64,000 bases of DNA from Marchantia polymorpha subsp. ruderalis (lineage: Eukaryota; Streptophyta; Marchantiopsida; Marchantiales; Marchantiaceae): positions 10,193,501 through 10,257,500 of the forward strand of contig AP031355.1 in the NCBI GenBank assembly GCA_037833965.1, in the 5' to 3' direction. The notes beneath the pieces were generated by a model. It searched no databases, was not told the DNA's origin, and worked only from the letters and a program-made list of their open reading frames with translations. Shown piece by piece: positions 49,165 to 64,000 of this stretch; position 1 is the stretch's first letter, and each line of letters starts with the position of its first letter. The translations under genes were made by a program, and so were the position numbers.

Positions 49165-52100
49165 AGTATAATTCAATCGTTTTGCAGATTACATTGTGTT
49201 TAACATTATATATCTTTGCATACTAAGTTTACATGAACCAAAACTTCATTTCATAAATTTGACATATTTTCATTTACATGTATTGATTGATTAGTTTTAT
49301 TGGCTTCTAAAATAAAAAGAGTATATCTACTCTCATGAGATAGTATTTTTAATTCCCATTTTTTCGCATAGGTCAATGGGAACCTGCAGACATATCGACT
49401 GATGCACATGACATGTACGTGATAAATAACAATTGATTGAATCATAAACTTGTTGTTTAAAAGTTATGAAATCAATTTATGACATAAAATAGTGAAAATC
49501 TTGGAATGTGATTATCGATGAAGGGTATAAAATATACTTGAATTATTTTTTATCTAAAAAAATGATTTCATAACAATGTAGCATAATTTTTTATGGAAGA
49601 AATACAATTATTTTCGCCTATAACTACATTGCTAGTGTGTATCGATCGTATTAAAATTATTCCATATATTAATTATTCCTGCTGGATTATTCCACATTTT
49701 TTAATGTGACAGAAATGTTAAGAATTCAATTTTTTTCCAATTGATAATTTCTTATCTAGAAAGATCATTTACTCTTATCTTTTACAAACCAAAGTTTGAA
49801 AAAGTGGAAGTTTTTACATTTTTTACTAGTACAGTACCTTCTTTTCTTAGAACTACAGTCAACACGAAATTTTTCTGCACTTCATTATGTCAATATTTGG
49901 ATTCCATCATAACGAATTTGAAAATTATCGTTATTATATCAAATATAGAGTTTAAGTTATCCAATTCAGAAATACATTATCATTACAAATACATTCAAAA
50001 GTAGATCATATCTTTTTCACTACAGTTTCAAATATACTGAATCGTTTTGGTATGATCAGCATTCAGATTTTCTTAATTTACCCTTGTAGTTTGACGTACT
50101 ACAATTGGATTCGAAAGCTTCCTTAAAAATGATTTTTTCTACCTAAAAATGGAATGTTAATAGGATTGGTTACTGCGTAGTGCTTTAGTTTCCCAGACAA
50201 AAAAGGTTACCTTATATCTCACTGATTATTGGGTAGGAGTCAACACTAGTACCTCAGGAACGATCTAGCAAGAGGCCCACCTCCAAGTAAAGGTGATTTT
50301 GTTCACTTCCGTGTTTTCCACTCAGTTCGTTATTCATGATCTGAACTCACGTCGTGCTGATCTGGATTAATGACCTCTATTAAAGCCAAAAATCATCATC
50401 ACTTGCAGTACCGCATGTAACTAAACTCCTTGAAGAAAATCTACCAGGATCAACTTTCTTTCTAAAAGAACTATACTTCTTGACGCTCATTGCACGTCAA
50501 ATTTTATTTTTTTCGCAGAAAGAGTTCAATACCATCACTTGGCACTGGCCGAAGTTTTGATCTTCAATGCTTAATAAAATAATGATTATAAAAAGTATTC
50601 GATGAATTATCTCCCTGAAAAAAATTAAACAAATACAGCAAATAACGAAAACGAAACCCAAAGAAAGTTCTCATTTCCTAAACCGGAAGATCTTTGCCGA
50701 ATGACAAGCACATAGATTATTTTTCATCACTAACTTGCTCAAATCTGTTCAACTTGCATTAATTTACGACGACAACACATCGAGACATTTATAGAATTAT
50801 TGACTGCCATAAAACGCAATTAGACATATACATGACAAGAAAGATTCATGTCGCGGGAAGAAAATCATGAGTCGAAGTTTGGAACCGAGTGATTGTCAGC
50901 GTGCGATTTATGATACGACTCATGCGAGTCGCCGTTCTAAATATATAATTTCAAACCCTCAAATGTTGTGGCGATCACACCTACCACCGCTATAGCTGTA
51001 GCTCCTCCTCGTCGTCGGCCCTCGATCATTTGCAGCTAGAGGGGGGGTTGAGTCAACCGTTGGGACACAATGTTGACCTGGAGGAGGTAAGAGACTCTCG
51101 AGGAGAACTGGGAAAGGTGCAGCAGAAGTCAAAAAATTCCATGACGAACTTGTTGACAGAAAAGTGAAGGAAGAAGACGAAGATGCTTCTCCGCACAGGT
51201 CATGCATGGCATGGCCCTTTTGAGTTTGGAAGCTGGATGGGTGCGAATCGTTGTCGATGAAAGTGTTGCATCTGTGGAATCCATGAGGAATCAATTCTGC
51301 TGCACTGTGTGATAAAACCTCCAACTTCGGAAGCAAGAGGGTAAAAGGCAGAAAAGGCATCTTCGTGCATGGCTACTAGCTACTGGCTAACATGGACCTG
51401 AGTCGAATGGGTTAAGCAAACAAAAGCCATGAGTGACTCATAGCGCTTGAGTCCGAGCTCCCTGTGGCCGGGTGTCAGCCAGCCAGCCTCCCTCCCTAAC
51501 CTGCCAGCCACCGCCAAAGAAGTCACTAAGCGAAAGATGCTCTCGTCATCATCTAAAGGGGGGCCCGGTCCTCCAGTATTTTAGGCCACGGTTTCATGTG
51601 CTGTTACGTTTCCCCTCATCCGTTACCCACAGTGGTTGTGTAAGAAGGCAGGCGGATGTGATTTATCGTTTGGGTTCAATCGCATTCTTAAACCTCTTCG
51701 AATTTTGTCATCCTTGGTCGGGTCGGGCATGTCGGCCACTTGATGGTGGAGGTCGGTTTGGCATTACAGATGATGATGATGATAAGCAGGGCTTCTGCTT
51801 CAGTCTGAGTCGAATTACAGTTTACATGGCGCTGATGCGTCAGTAGCTAGATCGGCACCGTATTCTTGAGTATCGTGTAGCGGGAGGAGTCTGTAGTGAC
51901 ATGCGATGGTGTAGAAGGGTGGTCCGATAAAGGCGGCAAGCTGTATGGCACCTGCGTGTACTTCTGACCCGAGAGGCTATCAGTAGCGCGACATACGGCA
52001 CGCGAAAAACGGCGGCGATTTGCACAACTAGCTAGCGGATGAATTGCGTCTTTAATTAAGAAAGCCAGGATTATGCGGGTTGGTTCCGCGGATCGAGAGC

Positions 52101-52488
52101 AGCAGCACAGAGAGACAGATAGAGATAGAGAGCCCTGAGACATCTGTCATCGTTGTCATTTGTTGTGGGCGGTGGTTCGTTTGCCTCGGCAGGAAGGGCC
52201 CTGGTAAGCAAGAGCAGCAGACGAGGCGCCTTGCGTTCGACTGTCGATGCTGCAGCATATTGTTTGCTGTTGCATGCGCGAGGGCCTGCCCATTTGTTGC
52301 TAGGTTGCCCTCGCCCTTGGGGTTGGAGAGAGGGAGGTCTGTGTGGAAGGCATGGCAGGGCAGGGCAGAGGAGAGCCGAGCGACGATGGCACCTGCATGT
52401 AGCTGTGTGTCAGGAGGAGGGTCGTCGTCGGTTGTTGAGTGAGAGCGCGAGCCACGGGAGAGCCAGTTGCAAGAAGCTACTTGCCACA

Positions 52489-55480
<2,992 letters not shown>

Positions 55481-58387
55481 GAGCATAGAGGGAAACTCAT
55501 TGTCGTAAATAGCCCTGTTAACTGTCCTGCACGATTGTAGAGAATCTTTGTGAATCGAGAAGAGTTGATGCGGAAACACTGGGTCGAGGATAATCGATCT
55601 AGAGAAGATAGTCTCCGGGTAGGCATTGTACTCGAATCTAGATCACCTCAAAGACTGAAGTGTAGTGGCCAAAATACTCCTTTGTAGCATTGTTCTTCAG
55701 TATGTAACTCACCTTTCTTGAGGCATTAATGACACATTCGATCCCTGCCTTCTACCGGGAGAGTTCTGCTTATACCTTCCTGAACGTGTTCGACAGACTT
55801 CTCCACAGGAGGGAGAGAGTTTTGTAAGTAGCTGGGCACGAGCTGCGGGTGAAGAGGTGAGCTCGGAATTTGGCTTGTCCTTGGAACAGCAGGCAGTCAA
55901 CGAGATTGCTGTTTCTATTGGTCAAGCAATTTCCAGGTAGAATGTCAAATCTCCTTTATATGGAAGGATAAGGATGGGAGTCACTGGAAGTTTTGCCTCG
56001 ACAAACACTCTACAAACTCGTGTTTTCCTCCTGTAAGAGGGCGTGGAGTGCCTCGAGGTTTTTTTTCGCTCAATCTGGTGTGACTCATCAGACGAAATGG
56101 AACGTTTGTATCAAGCTGTTGCACGTACTGATATGCAAATTTATTTGTTCATTCGATTTGTGATGGAATTCGATTGTCAGAAATCAGCCCGTCTGTATAT
56201 TAGATTTAGTCGTGTACTACAGATGACGATGATTTGTTGAATCCAGTAGTAGCTATCTCGTACAGCTACTACTGGATTCAACAAATCATCCAGTAGTAGC
56301 TGTACGAGATAGCGTGCGTCGCACATGAAAACATTTAGCCCTGGAACTGCATGGCTGGTCAAGCGGCTGTCTTGGTTGTTGGTCTTGGCAGTGATAATTC
56401 CGAATTTGTACATAGCCAATAGGTCTCATGTATGCATGTGTGCACAAGTGAGTCACAAATGAGCTTGAATGATGTGCGGCTTTCGTCTCGATGATCTGAT
56501 AAACGACTGGATCTCGTGGTATCGTAGACAACCTGTGTTTGAAGCTTTCTGAGAATCTTGGAACAGAAAGCTGGTGCTGATTTGGTCAATTAAAACCTGT
56601 TCATTGCGGCTCCACCGACATCGATACGAAAGTCTCCAAGCACTGACCCCCACATTCACCGAATGACTCTCTATTTGATCGTAACGATCGTGCCTCTAGC
56701 AAATTAAGTTCAAGCTGGGACGAAAGATGCCGGCGTTGACATGTACCATCTCGATGTCGTTGTTGCAGCTCTACAGAGGTCATCCTCCCGTACGATATTT
56801 TGACTTGTTCGGTCTTGAGCGTCGGGACAGAACATGAGGGCCGGTCTCCGAAGCATGGGTACGATGCGTCCGTCAGTGAACAACCGGGCCACAAGCAGAA
56901 GAATCGAGAGGGAGAGATGCCCGCCCACCAAGCAACCCCCACAGTCGTCGTTGCTCTGCAAACTTTTTCGTCTCGAAGACTTCGTTCAGCCTCTCGGCAA
57001 AGCTCTCTCTGTTTGCTTGACCCGCCAATTCCGGCCTCTCGGTCTGTGGAGACACAATTGGTCGAGCGAGCGAGCAAGCGCTCTGCTGTGAGATGTGGCC
57101 CGAGCATGTGCATGGACAGCAGCAGGCCCGGCCAGACCTGGCTGTCGGCAGGATTCAGAGAATCAGAGAATCGGAGAAGAAGCTGTGGGCGCACGCTGCC
57201 CTCGATCTCGTCGATGTCCAGTCTTCTGAAGCCATCTGTGCAAGCACGCTCGGAGAATCGAGTGTTCGGGGCCTAGTCCGGACGCAAAGTCAATGGCCGT
57301 AGCCCCTCCCTCTTGCCCCACCTCCAGCCCCGCCCCACTCCCCTCGGCGCCACCTGTCGAACCAGAACAGCGCGTAGCATCCGAGCGAAGCTCACTTCCG
57401 GACCCGCTGCTCGCAAAAGCGGCCGCGCATGCCTGACACCGAGCTTCGGCCGTAGCCCCTCCCCCCGCCCGGAGTTCCGAAGCCCTGCCAACTCGGATGC
57501 CAGCCGGTCAGTCAGTCAGCAAGGCAGGCACGCCGGCTGGGGCAGGCCGGACGAGGGCAGGGTTGCTTAGTGGTAGAGAGACTCGAGAGGAGAGCAGAGG
57601 AGAGGGGCAGGGCGTGTTTGGCACCAGCAGGGGAAGGAGAGGCAAGGAGAGGAGGGGCTAGGGGCTAGGGGCAGTGGGGGCAGTGGGGCCGAACGGAAGA
57701 TTCTCGGGGCACGCAGAGAGAGCAGCGCTGCACTCCACAAAGGCTTTTGCTTAGCGCGCACTACACACTTGGCAAGCCTTGCTTCTTGCCCACCTCGTCG
57801 TCCTCGTCCGACCAACGAGCCACGCTCATTTCGGCCCTCGCTGCTGCTGCTGCCATTCCTCTCTGGCCGTGTCTAATCGCTTTCTCTCCCTCTCCCTCCT
57901 TCTCCCTCTCCCCATCCCCTTCCCTTTCCCTTTCCCCGTCCCTTCCCTTTCCGTGCTGCTGCTGGCGCCAGTCAGTGCCGATGTCCCGGGCTCTAGAGCC
58001 TAGCGCGCTGAATCTTCTCTTCTACCTACAGTAGCCCCTGGGCTGCCTACAATTGGGTGCCAAATTTGGTCTTTGATGCGGCCTCGAACCAATTTAACCT
58101 ACAGGAGGGGTTGGTCCATTCGGGAGTATCTTGGTTTGCGGGACCTCGTTTGATTAGTGTCTGATCTCGCTGCTCTGGCAATTGGTGCCGGAGCGTGATT
58201 GTGTGTAGTTTGCAGATTCCCTGTCGGAGGCTCTGCCCGTGTTGCGTTGCGTTGTGGTTTGGTGTGTAGTGGTGCGGAGTTCCGCATTGCATCTCTGGAT
58301 GCGAGGGCACCGGAGAGCAGGAGCATTGGGTCGGGACTGATTTGAGATCCTCGGCGGGCCTCGAGCATCTGGTCGCGGACGGTCGTC
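55481..58387. other. Spacer between UBC27 and the glycine-zipper gene
   Basis: It holds a compound inverted repeat at 56228-56313. A GC-rich region at 56600-57740 has overlapping open frames on both strands, none recognised. G-rich repeats lie near 57600-57690, and a pyrimidine-rich tract (CCCTTT/CTCTCC) at about 57880-57960 probably belongs to the leader or promoter of the next gene. Confidence 0.45.
56228..56313. repeat. Compound inverted repeat (two overlapping foldbacks)
   Basis: Arms 56228-56254 and 56264-56290 are a perfect 27-bp inverted repeat with a 9-base loop. Immediately next to it, 56291-56313 is a perfect inverted copy of 56252-56274, which spans that loop. One short motif (AGTAGTAGCT and its complement) therefore occurs three times in alternating orientation. 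It is intergenic. Confidence 0.9.
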
Positions 58388-60137
<1,750 letters not shown>

Positions 60138-63042
60138 GCGTATCACATCGTGTCCAACGTAGAGCGTCTGAACCTGAACCTGAATCGTTGTTTATCTGGG
60201 CCATCTCCCGACTTTTCACAGTACCTATCCGAGTCTAGACTCCAAAAGGTGTACAGGCACAAGAAATCGCATTCATTCATTCGCCTCGGTGGCATTCCGA
60301 TTTCTATCCACCACCTTGTCTGGCTTGGAGAGGCTAAATGGTGCCAAATCTAAAGTAAGCCTCCTGTCTACGTGCACAGAACACACCGCTTTGAGCTGCT
60401 TTAGCTGTTTCGTGGATATCCTGCGGCATTCTAGCGTGGTGGAACCAGCCACGTGCGTACAGTTATGAAATCTTTGATCTGCTGCATCCAGCCAGATTTT
60501 CCTGAACAACTTACTTCGGTTTTCACCATGTATCATTAAGGTCGAGTACAGTTTTTGCAACTTGACCTCGGTGAAATGGTAATGCTGTTGAACACTAATC
60601 CTCGCAGAACTTCGGGACATTTGTTTACCTGTATATTAAATGCTCAAAGCTTCGAAGTGTGCTGCTTGTTGTCAAACCGTTCCTCATTAGTTCTGGCAAT
60701 CTAGTCATCTCGAGCATTCAGTGCCTGTAGGAGTAGCTAGCTGTGTCCTAGGCTGTACAGGGAGAACCGTCACTGCTTTGCCCTGAAGGTGTTCCAGACT
60801 GAACGAAATGTATCTGACCGTGCAATCATCAAACAGTCGACAACAAATTTTCGAGTAAAAGTTGATGTCAGGATCAAGATCAGTTTAGCAGTGGATTGCA
60901 TGTCATACACCAATCTAGTGTTGCCAGTTTCAGCTGGATATAACGTGTTCACGGTAGCTGGAATTGAAAGGAGTTTATATTGCAGCTTATGGTGCTAGCT
61001 TTCAGTTTCTTGTTAGATGCGGCAATATATCCAAAGCTGCAAAGCTTGCTCCTGTTCTCGGAGCAGTTTAGTCAGGGAGTCGTATTCGCTCGTTGATCAA
61101 AGAATACGGAGAGTTTGACTGTGTTAAGTAGATCCTTCAGCTTCCATGTGATTATCTCTTTGTCATACTGAGAGTATTAAGACGTGTGTCAATGGCAAAA
61201 TGCACACCTTTCAAGTCTTCTATTTGGTTTGCCGTCATGCTCTATTTATCACAGCGTGCTGAGCACGTATCCGTACGTCGTGCAGATTGTACTTTGACTT
61301 CACTTATAAACAGCAGACATGGGGATTTGCTGATCTCAGACATGTGAAGCACTCAGTGATAGTCAAAGAGATGGAAGTCTGTCCTCGCCGAAAAGCAATT
61401 CCCCACCCTAAGTTCTTGCTGAAACTCCTCTCTCGGACAACTGTTTTGCAAATCCCGATTCACGAGTAGTAATCATGGGCCACTGGCGATGCCGTCGCTT
61501 TTCTAGTGTCCAAGAGAGCGTTGACTAGTCAAATCTCCAGAGTTAGATTTCATGGTAGTCTCCTGCCGCTTCTGAATGACCACAGTTCGATTTACTGACA
61601 ACTATCTGAACTGCACCGTGCTTGCACTATATCGATTCTAGCATCTTAAGCCAGCTTTCCATGCTGACAATTGTGAGTTTAGGCTGGTGGTACCTACAGA
61701 GTCGTCAACAAGATCATGTTGTCGCAGTGCTGCATGTTTTCTCTTGTTCACATTGTCTAGCGTATTTCTTTCTATTGCTCGAATTGGTGGGAAAAGCCCA
61801 AATCTAAATGTAATCTCTCCTTTTGACGAACGACATTAGATATTGGAACAATCATCAGTGGATGGTGCATGATATTCGGAGAAGAATTCATTGTAGTGTC
61901 GGCTGCGAGCATGATGGTGCTGTCAATTACACGTTAATTCCGCCACCTGGACTATGTTTGCCCGAGTAGTATACTGCACCTGTAGCTCCTCACTTTGACT
62001 ACTTTGACTACTTAACAGTTTACCTTGTAAATTGAAAATGCATGGTGTGAGATTCGACACCTAGAAATGAATATTGATATAAATATCATGATACTTCTCG
62101 TGATCTTCTTCGAACACAAGAGAGTGTACATAATGATCCTGTTAGTTTCAGAGTCTTAGTATTCACTCAAAATTGTTGTTAATTATGTCACTGATACAAG
62201 TTCTTGGATATTTACAATTTATTGAGTTGATACCTAATGTAACTAAAGTCAAAGTGTACAATACAAGAATATTTGCAGAAATATTTTTATTTTTATTTTT
62301 ATTTGTACAGAGTTACACATGCTTTCAGATTTTAGTGATAAAACGCACGGAAGAAAATTATAGTAAATTTCGATATGTGCCATTCTCTAGGTTTACACAA
62401 CAATACTCACTTTGTTTCAAAAAAAGTGTTTTCGGAAGTAATCTATAATGAGAGTAGTATCACTTTTATTGATATTCAAATTTAATTTTTATATCAGTTT
62501 TAATTCTATCATTCACCCTCTTTAAGATGCGTTTATTATGGTTCTCTTTTCTTCTTTAAACTGGCAGTTTACTTATTTCTCTTTACCTTCTCTTGTTGTT
62601 TCATTAGAGTCGTGTTAGTTTAGCTGGATAGTATCGTGTGTCTCCGACTAATTTTGAAAAAAAAATGGTGAGTTCATGTTTAATATGTACAAGAGTACTT
62701 TCAACCTTTCAAAGGTGATTGCTTGGTCAGAGCTCTGACAAGAGCTCTCAATTAACATACTTCGTGGTCTTGCTGTTAACGAGTTCACTGATTTCAATCT
62801 TATGCATTTCAGACCCGAGTCCAGGATTCATCTTTGATAGTTAGGAGTACGTGACATTGTAAAGTGAATCCTTGGTGCGTGAAGAAAGAAAATAGTGCAA
62901 CTTTGCTGGATATTCATATCACAGATCTACTACACTGTACAGTACTCTTCGAGCGCTGCTGCTGTACGCTACAAGAACATGCCTCCAGAATTTGCTTCGA
63001 TGAGCGGCTCGGACTAGCACGCCTTGCCAATTTGCCACTTGG
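60138..63042. other. Spacer between convergent genes
   Basis: It contains the 3' ends of the glycine-zipper gene (+) and the dioxygenase-like gene (-). Part of it (about 62030-62690) is AT-rich. No open frame over about 115 codons occurs and none is recognised. Confidence 0.5.
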
Positions 63043-64000
63043 CTACTTTCGTGATTGGCGGCCATGCGCACCGTAGTACTGTCCTGTGGTCACCTTGGAA
63101 AACTCCGCAAATGTACATCCGTCCCTCCATCGTGATGACAGAGGTGGTACTGCCTGCAATAAGTCACTCTGTTGATCGTCTTGTGGCTGCGGGTCCTCTG
63201 GATCGACTTGACCACTTACTTCCTGGTGCTTTTGGTAGCAATTTCCTCGACAATTTGGCAGAAGTGGGTCGCTGCTGTCATAACAGCTTCTCCTGTTTTC
63301 CAAGTCGTGAATGGGTGCTCCTTTTTCTTGTGAATTCAGGGGACTACTGAATCCGCAGTGGGGACTGAGGCGCCTGTGCCATGCAGGCTGCAGAAACACC
63401 ACAAATGTCTCCCTGCTGACATCGGCCTGAGCTGCCCTGCTCACGTAATGGGCAGTGGCAGCCAATCTGCCCCCGGACAGAATCTGGGCTGCTTCACCGA
63501 CTTGCACCACCAGACAGTCCGCTGGAATGTTCACGTATCGAGCAGCGCCTTGGTGCATAATAATCAAGCCAGAGTGGTCACCAGCAGCATAGGCATAACT
63601 GGACGTGGACACAGCATTCATGATCGTCGCTGTGGTTGTCTGCGCTGGCTCAGACGGCTCCTCCCAGCTCAAAAACATGGGCGATGTCAGCACAGTGAAC
63701 AGTCCGTAGTCGTAATGCCATTGCTGCCATGCATCAGACTTCTCGTTCCCCACCTTGGAATCAGACCCTTCATTGTCGATCAGATTGAGAGAATTGCTGT
63801 TGCTTTTGTTCTCGTTCCCAGCTTTAGAGATCTTTTTTGAGGATCGGTGGCTAATCTTCGAGCGCATAGATCTGCCTTCGAGCTCCGAATGATAATGAAT
63901 CAGCCGGCCTTTGGCAGTTCCAGACTCCCAGATGGCATCCTCGAGCTCAACTCCTGGTAAAATTTTGTCACACAGACGCGCAACAAGTGTCCCCACTTCC
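63043..64000 (-). CDS. 2OG-Fe(II) dioxygenase-like protein (5' end beyond the window)
   Basis: A single minus-strand open frame runs from the window edge to a TAG at 63043-63045. Only the C-terminal 318 residues are present, and no start codon is in view. It resembles the plant family annotated as 2-oxoglutarate and Fe(II)-dependent oxygenase superfamily. Matching segments are WQQWHYDYGLFTVLTSPMF (HxD iron ligands), LVVQVGEAAQILSGGRLAAT followed by AHYVSR (distal His), SRETFVVFLQPAW (Arg likely gripping 2-oxoglutarate), and the conserved end VPPLSSRWRDGCTFAEF with TTGQYYG. A Ser/Lys/Asn-rich insert precedes the HYD motif, and a longer variable stretch lies between QPAW and VPPLSSR. The substrate is unknown for this family as far as I can tell. 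The iron-binding triad looks intact. Confidence 0.85.
   Translation of the reverse strand, partial: EVGTLVARLCDKILPGVELEDAIWESGTAKGRLIHYHSELEGRSMRSKISHRSSKKISKAGNENKSNSNSLNLIDNEGSDSKVGNEKSDAWQQWHYDYGLFTVLTSPMFLSWEEPSEPAQTTTATIMNAVSTSSYAYAAGDHSGLIIMHQGAARYVNIPADCLVVQVGEAAQILSGGRLAATAHYVSRAAQADVSRETFVVFLQPAWHRRLSPHCGFSSPLNSQEKGAPIHDLENRRSCYDSSDPLLPNCRGNCYQKHQEVSGQVDPEDPQPQDDQQSDLLQAVPPLSSRWRDGCTFAEFSKVTTGQYYGAHGRQSRK

Larger units (their letters stand above)
47212..52488. other. RPAP3 upstream region, AT-rich spacer and UBC27 leader
   Basis: No coding region is supported over 5.3 kb. A CT microsatellite lies at 47555-47575, upstream of the RPAP3-like gene. About 48380-50700 is strongly AT-rich and holds a long inverted repeat at 49091-49164. 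51000-52488 is more GC-rich and probably includes the promoter and leader of the E2 gene. A 133-codon minus frame at 50959-51360 is low-complexity and unrecognised. Confidence 0.45.

Noticed and set aside
50959..51360. 133-codon minus-strand frame
   Set aside because: It is Ser/Pro-rich and low-complexity, with no motif and no splice partner. A lncRNA or chance frame is as likely.
52153..52488. N-terminal extension of the UBC27-like protein
   Set aside because: The frame is open but contains no ATG and resembles no domain. The family starts at the Met at 52489.
56601..57276. Long overlapping frames on both strands (197 and 158 codons)
   Set aside because: The region is GC-rich, so few stops are expected. 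Neither product shows a family motif, and they overlap each other antisense.
63358..63840. 160-codon plus-strand frame
   Set aside because: It is antisense to the dioxygenase-like coding region, whose motifs are clear.

Overview
The window is nuclear DNA from a land plant. It holds intron-rich genes with GT/AG introns for plant-type proteins: two 495-residue catalases, a KDEL-ended PDI, a UBC27-type E2 with a UBA domain, a Bet v 1 protein, an RPAP3-type co-chaperone and a plant 2OG-Fe(II) oxygenase-like protein. It also holds a degenerate Ty1/Copia element. The compact genes, long gene-poor spacers and protein flavour suggest a bryophyte, perhaps a liverwort such as Marchantia. That placement is inference, not proof. 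All gene models were spliced by eye from reading-frame continuity, splice consensus and family alignment.

Layout. 392-1161 (+): small two-exon coiled-coil protein of unknown function. 1162-7275: no supported gene. 7276-14544 (-): decayed Copia retrotransposon with both LTRs. Its reverse transcriptase is split by a 1.9-kb insertion at 9137-11054 that has TG...CA ends and a 5-bp target duplication. The insertion looks like a solo LTR filled with GC-rich palindromes and a 31-bp minisatellite. 17131-21323 (+) and 27513-30897 (-): two catalase genes, tail to tail, with the same ten exons of identical lengths. 24718-26514 (+): a Bet v 1/PR-10/MLP-like gene between them. 32556-37579 (-): thirteen-exon PDI with two CGHC thioredoxin domains, a very acidic N-terminus and a KDEL end. 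41724-47211 (-): twelve-exon RPAP3/SPAG1-like TPR protein. 52489-55480 (+): UBC27-like E2. 58388-60137 (+): unrecognised protein with a signal peptide and a glycine-zipper-like region, whose intron begins with about 74 CT units. 63043 to beyond 64000 (-): 2OG-Fe(II) dioxygenase-like gene, cut by the window edge.

The genes do not form a pathway or cluster. They are mostly housekeeping: peroxide removal in peroxisomes, disulfide folding in the ER, HSP90/R2TP-type assembly and ubiquitin conjugation. The catalase pair is the only local duplication. The least explained items are the glycine-rich secreted or membrane protein, the palindrome-rich nested element, the long extensions of the PDI, and a series of short near-perfect inverted repeats scattered through introns and spacers. 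I saw no CRISPR array, operon, rRNA or convincing tRNA.
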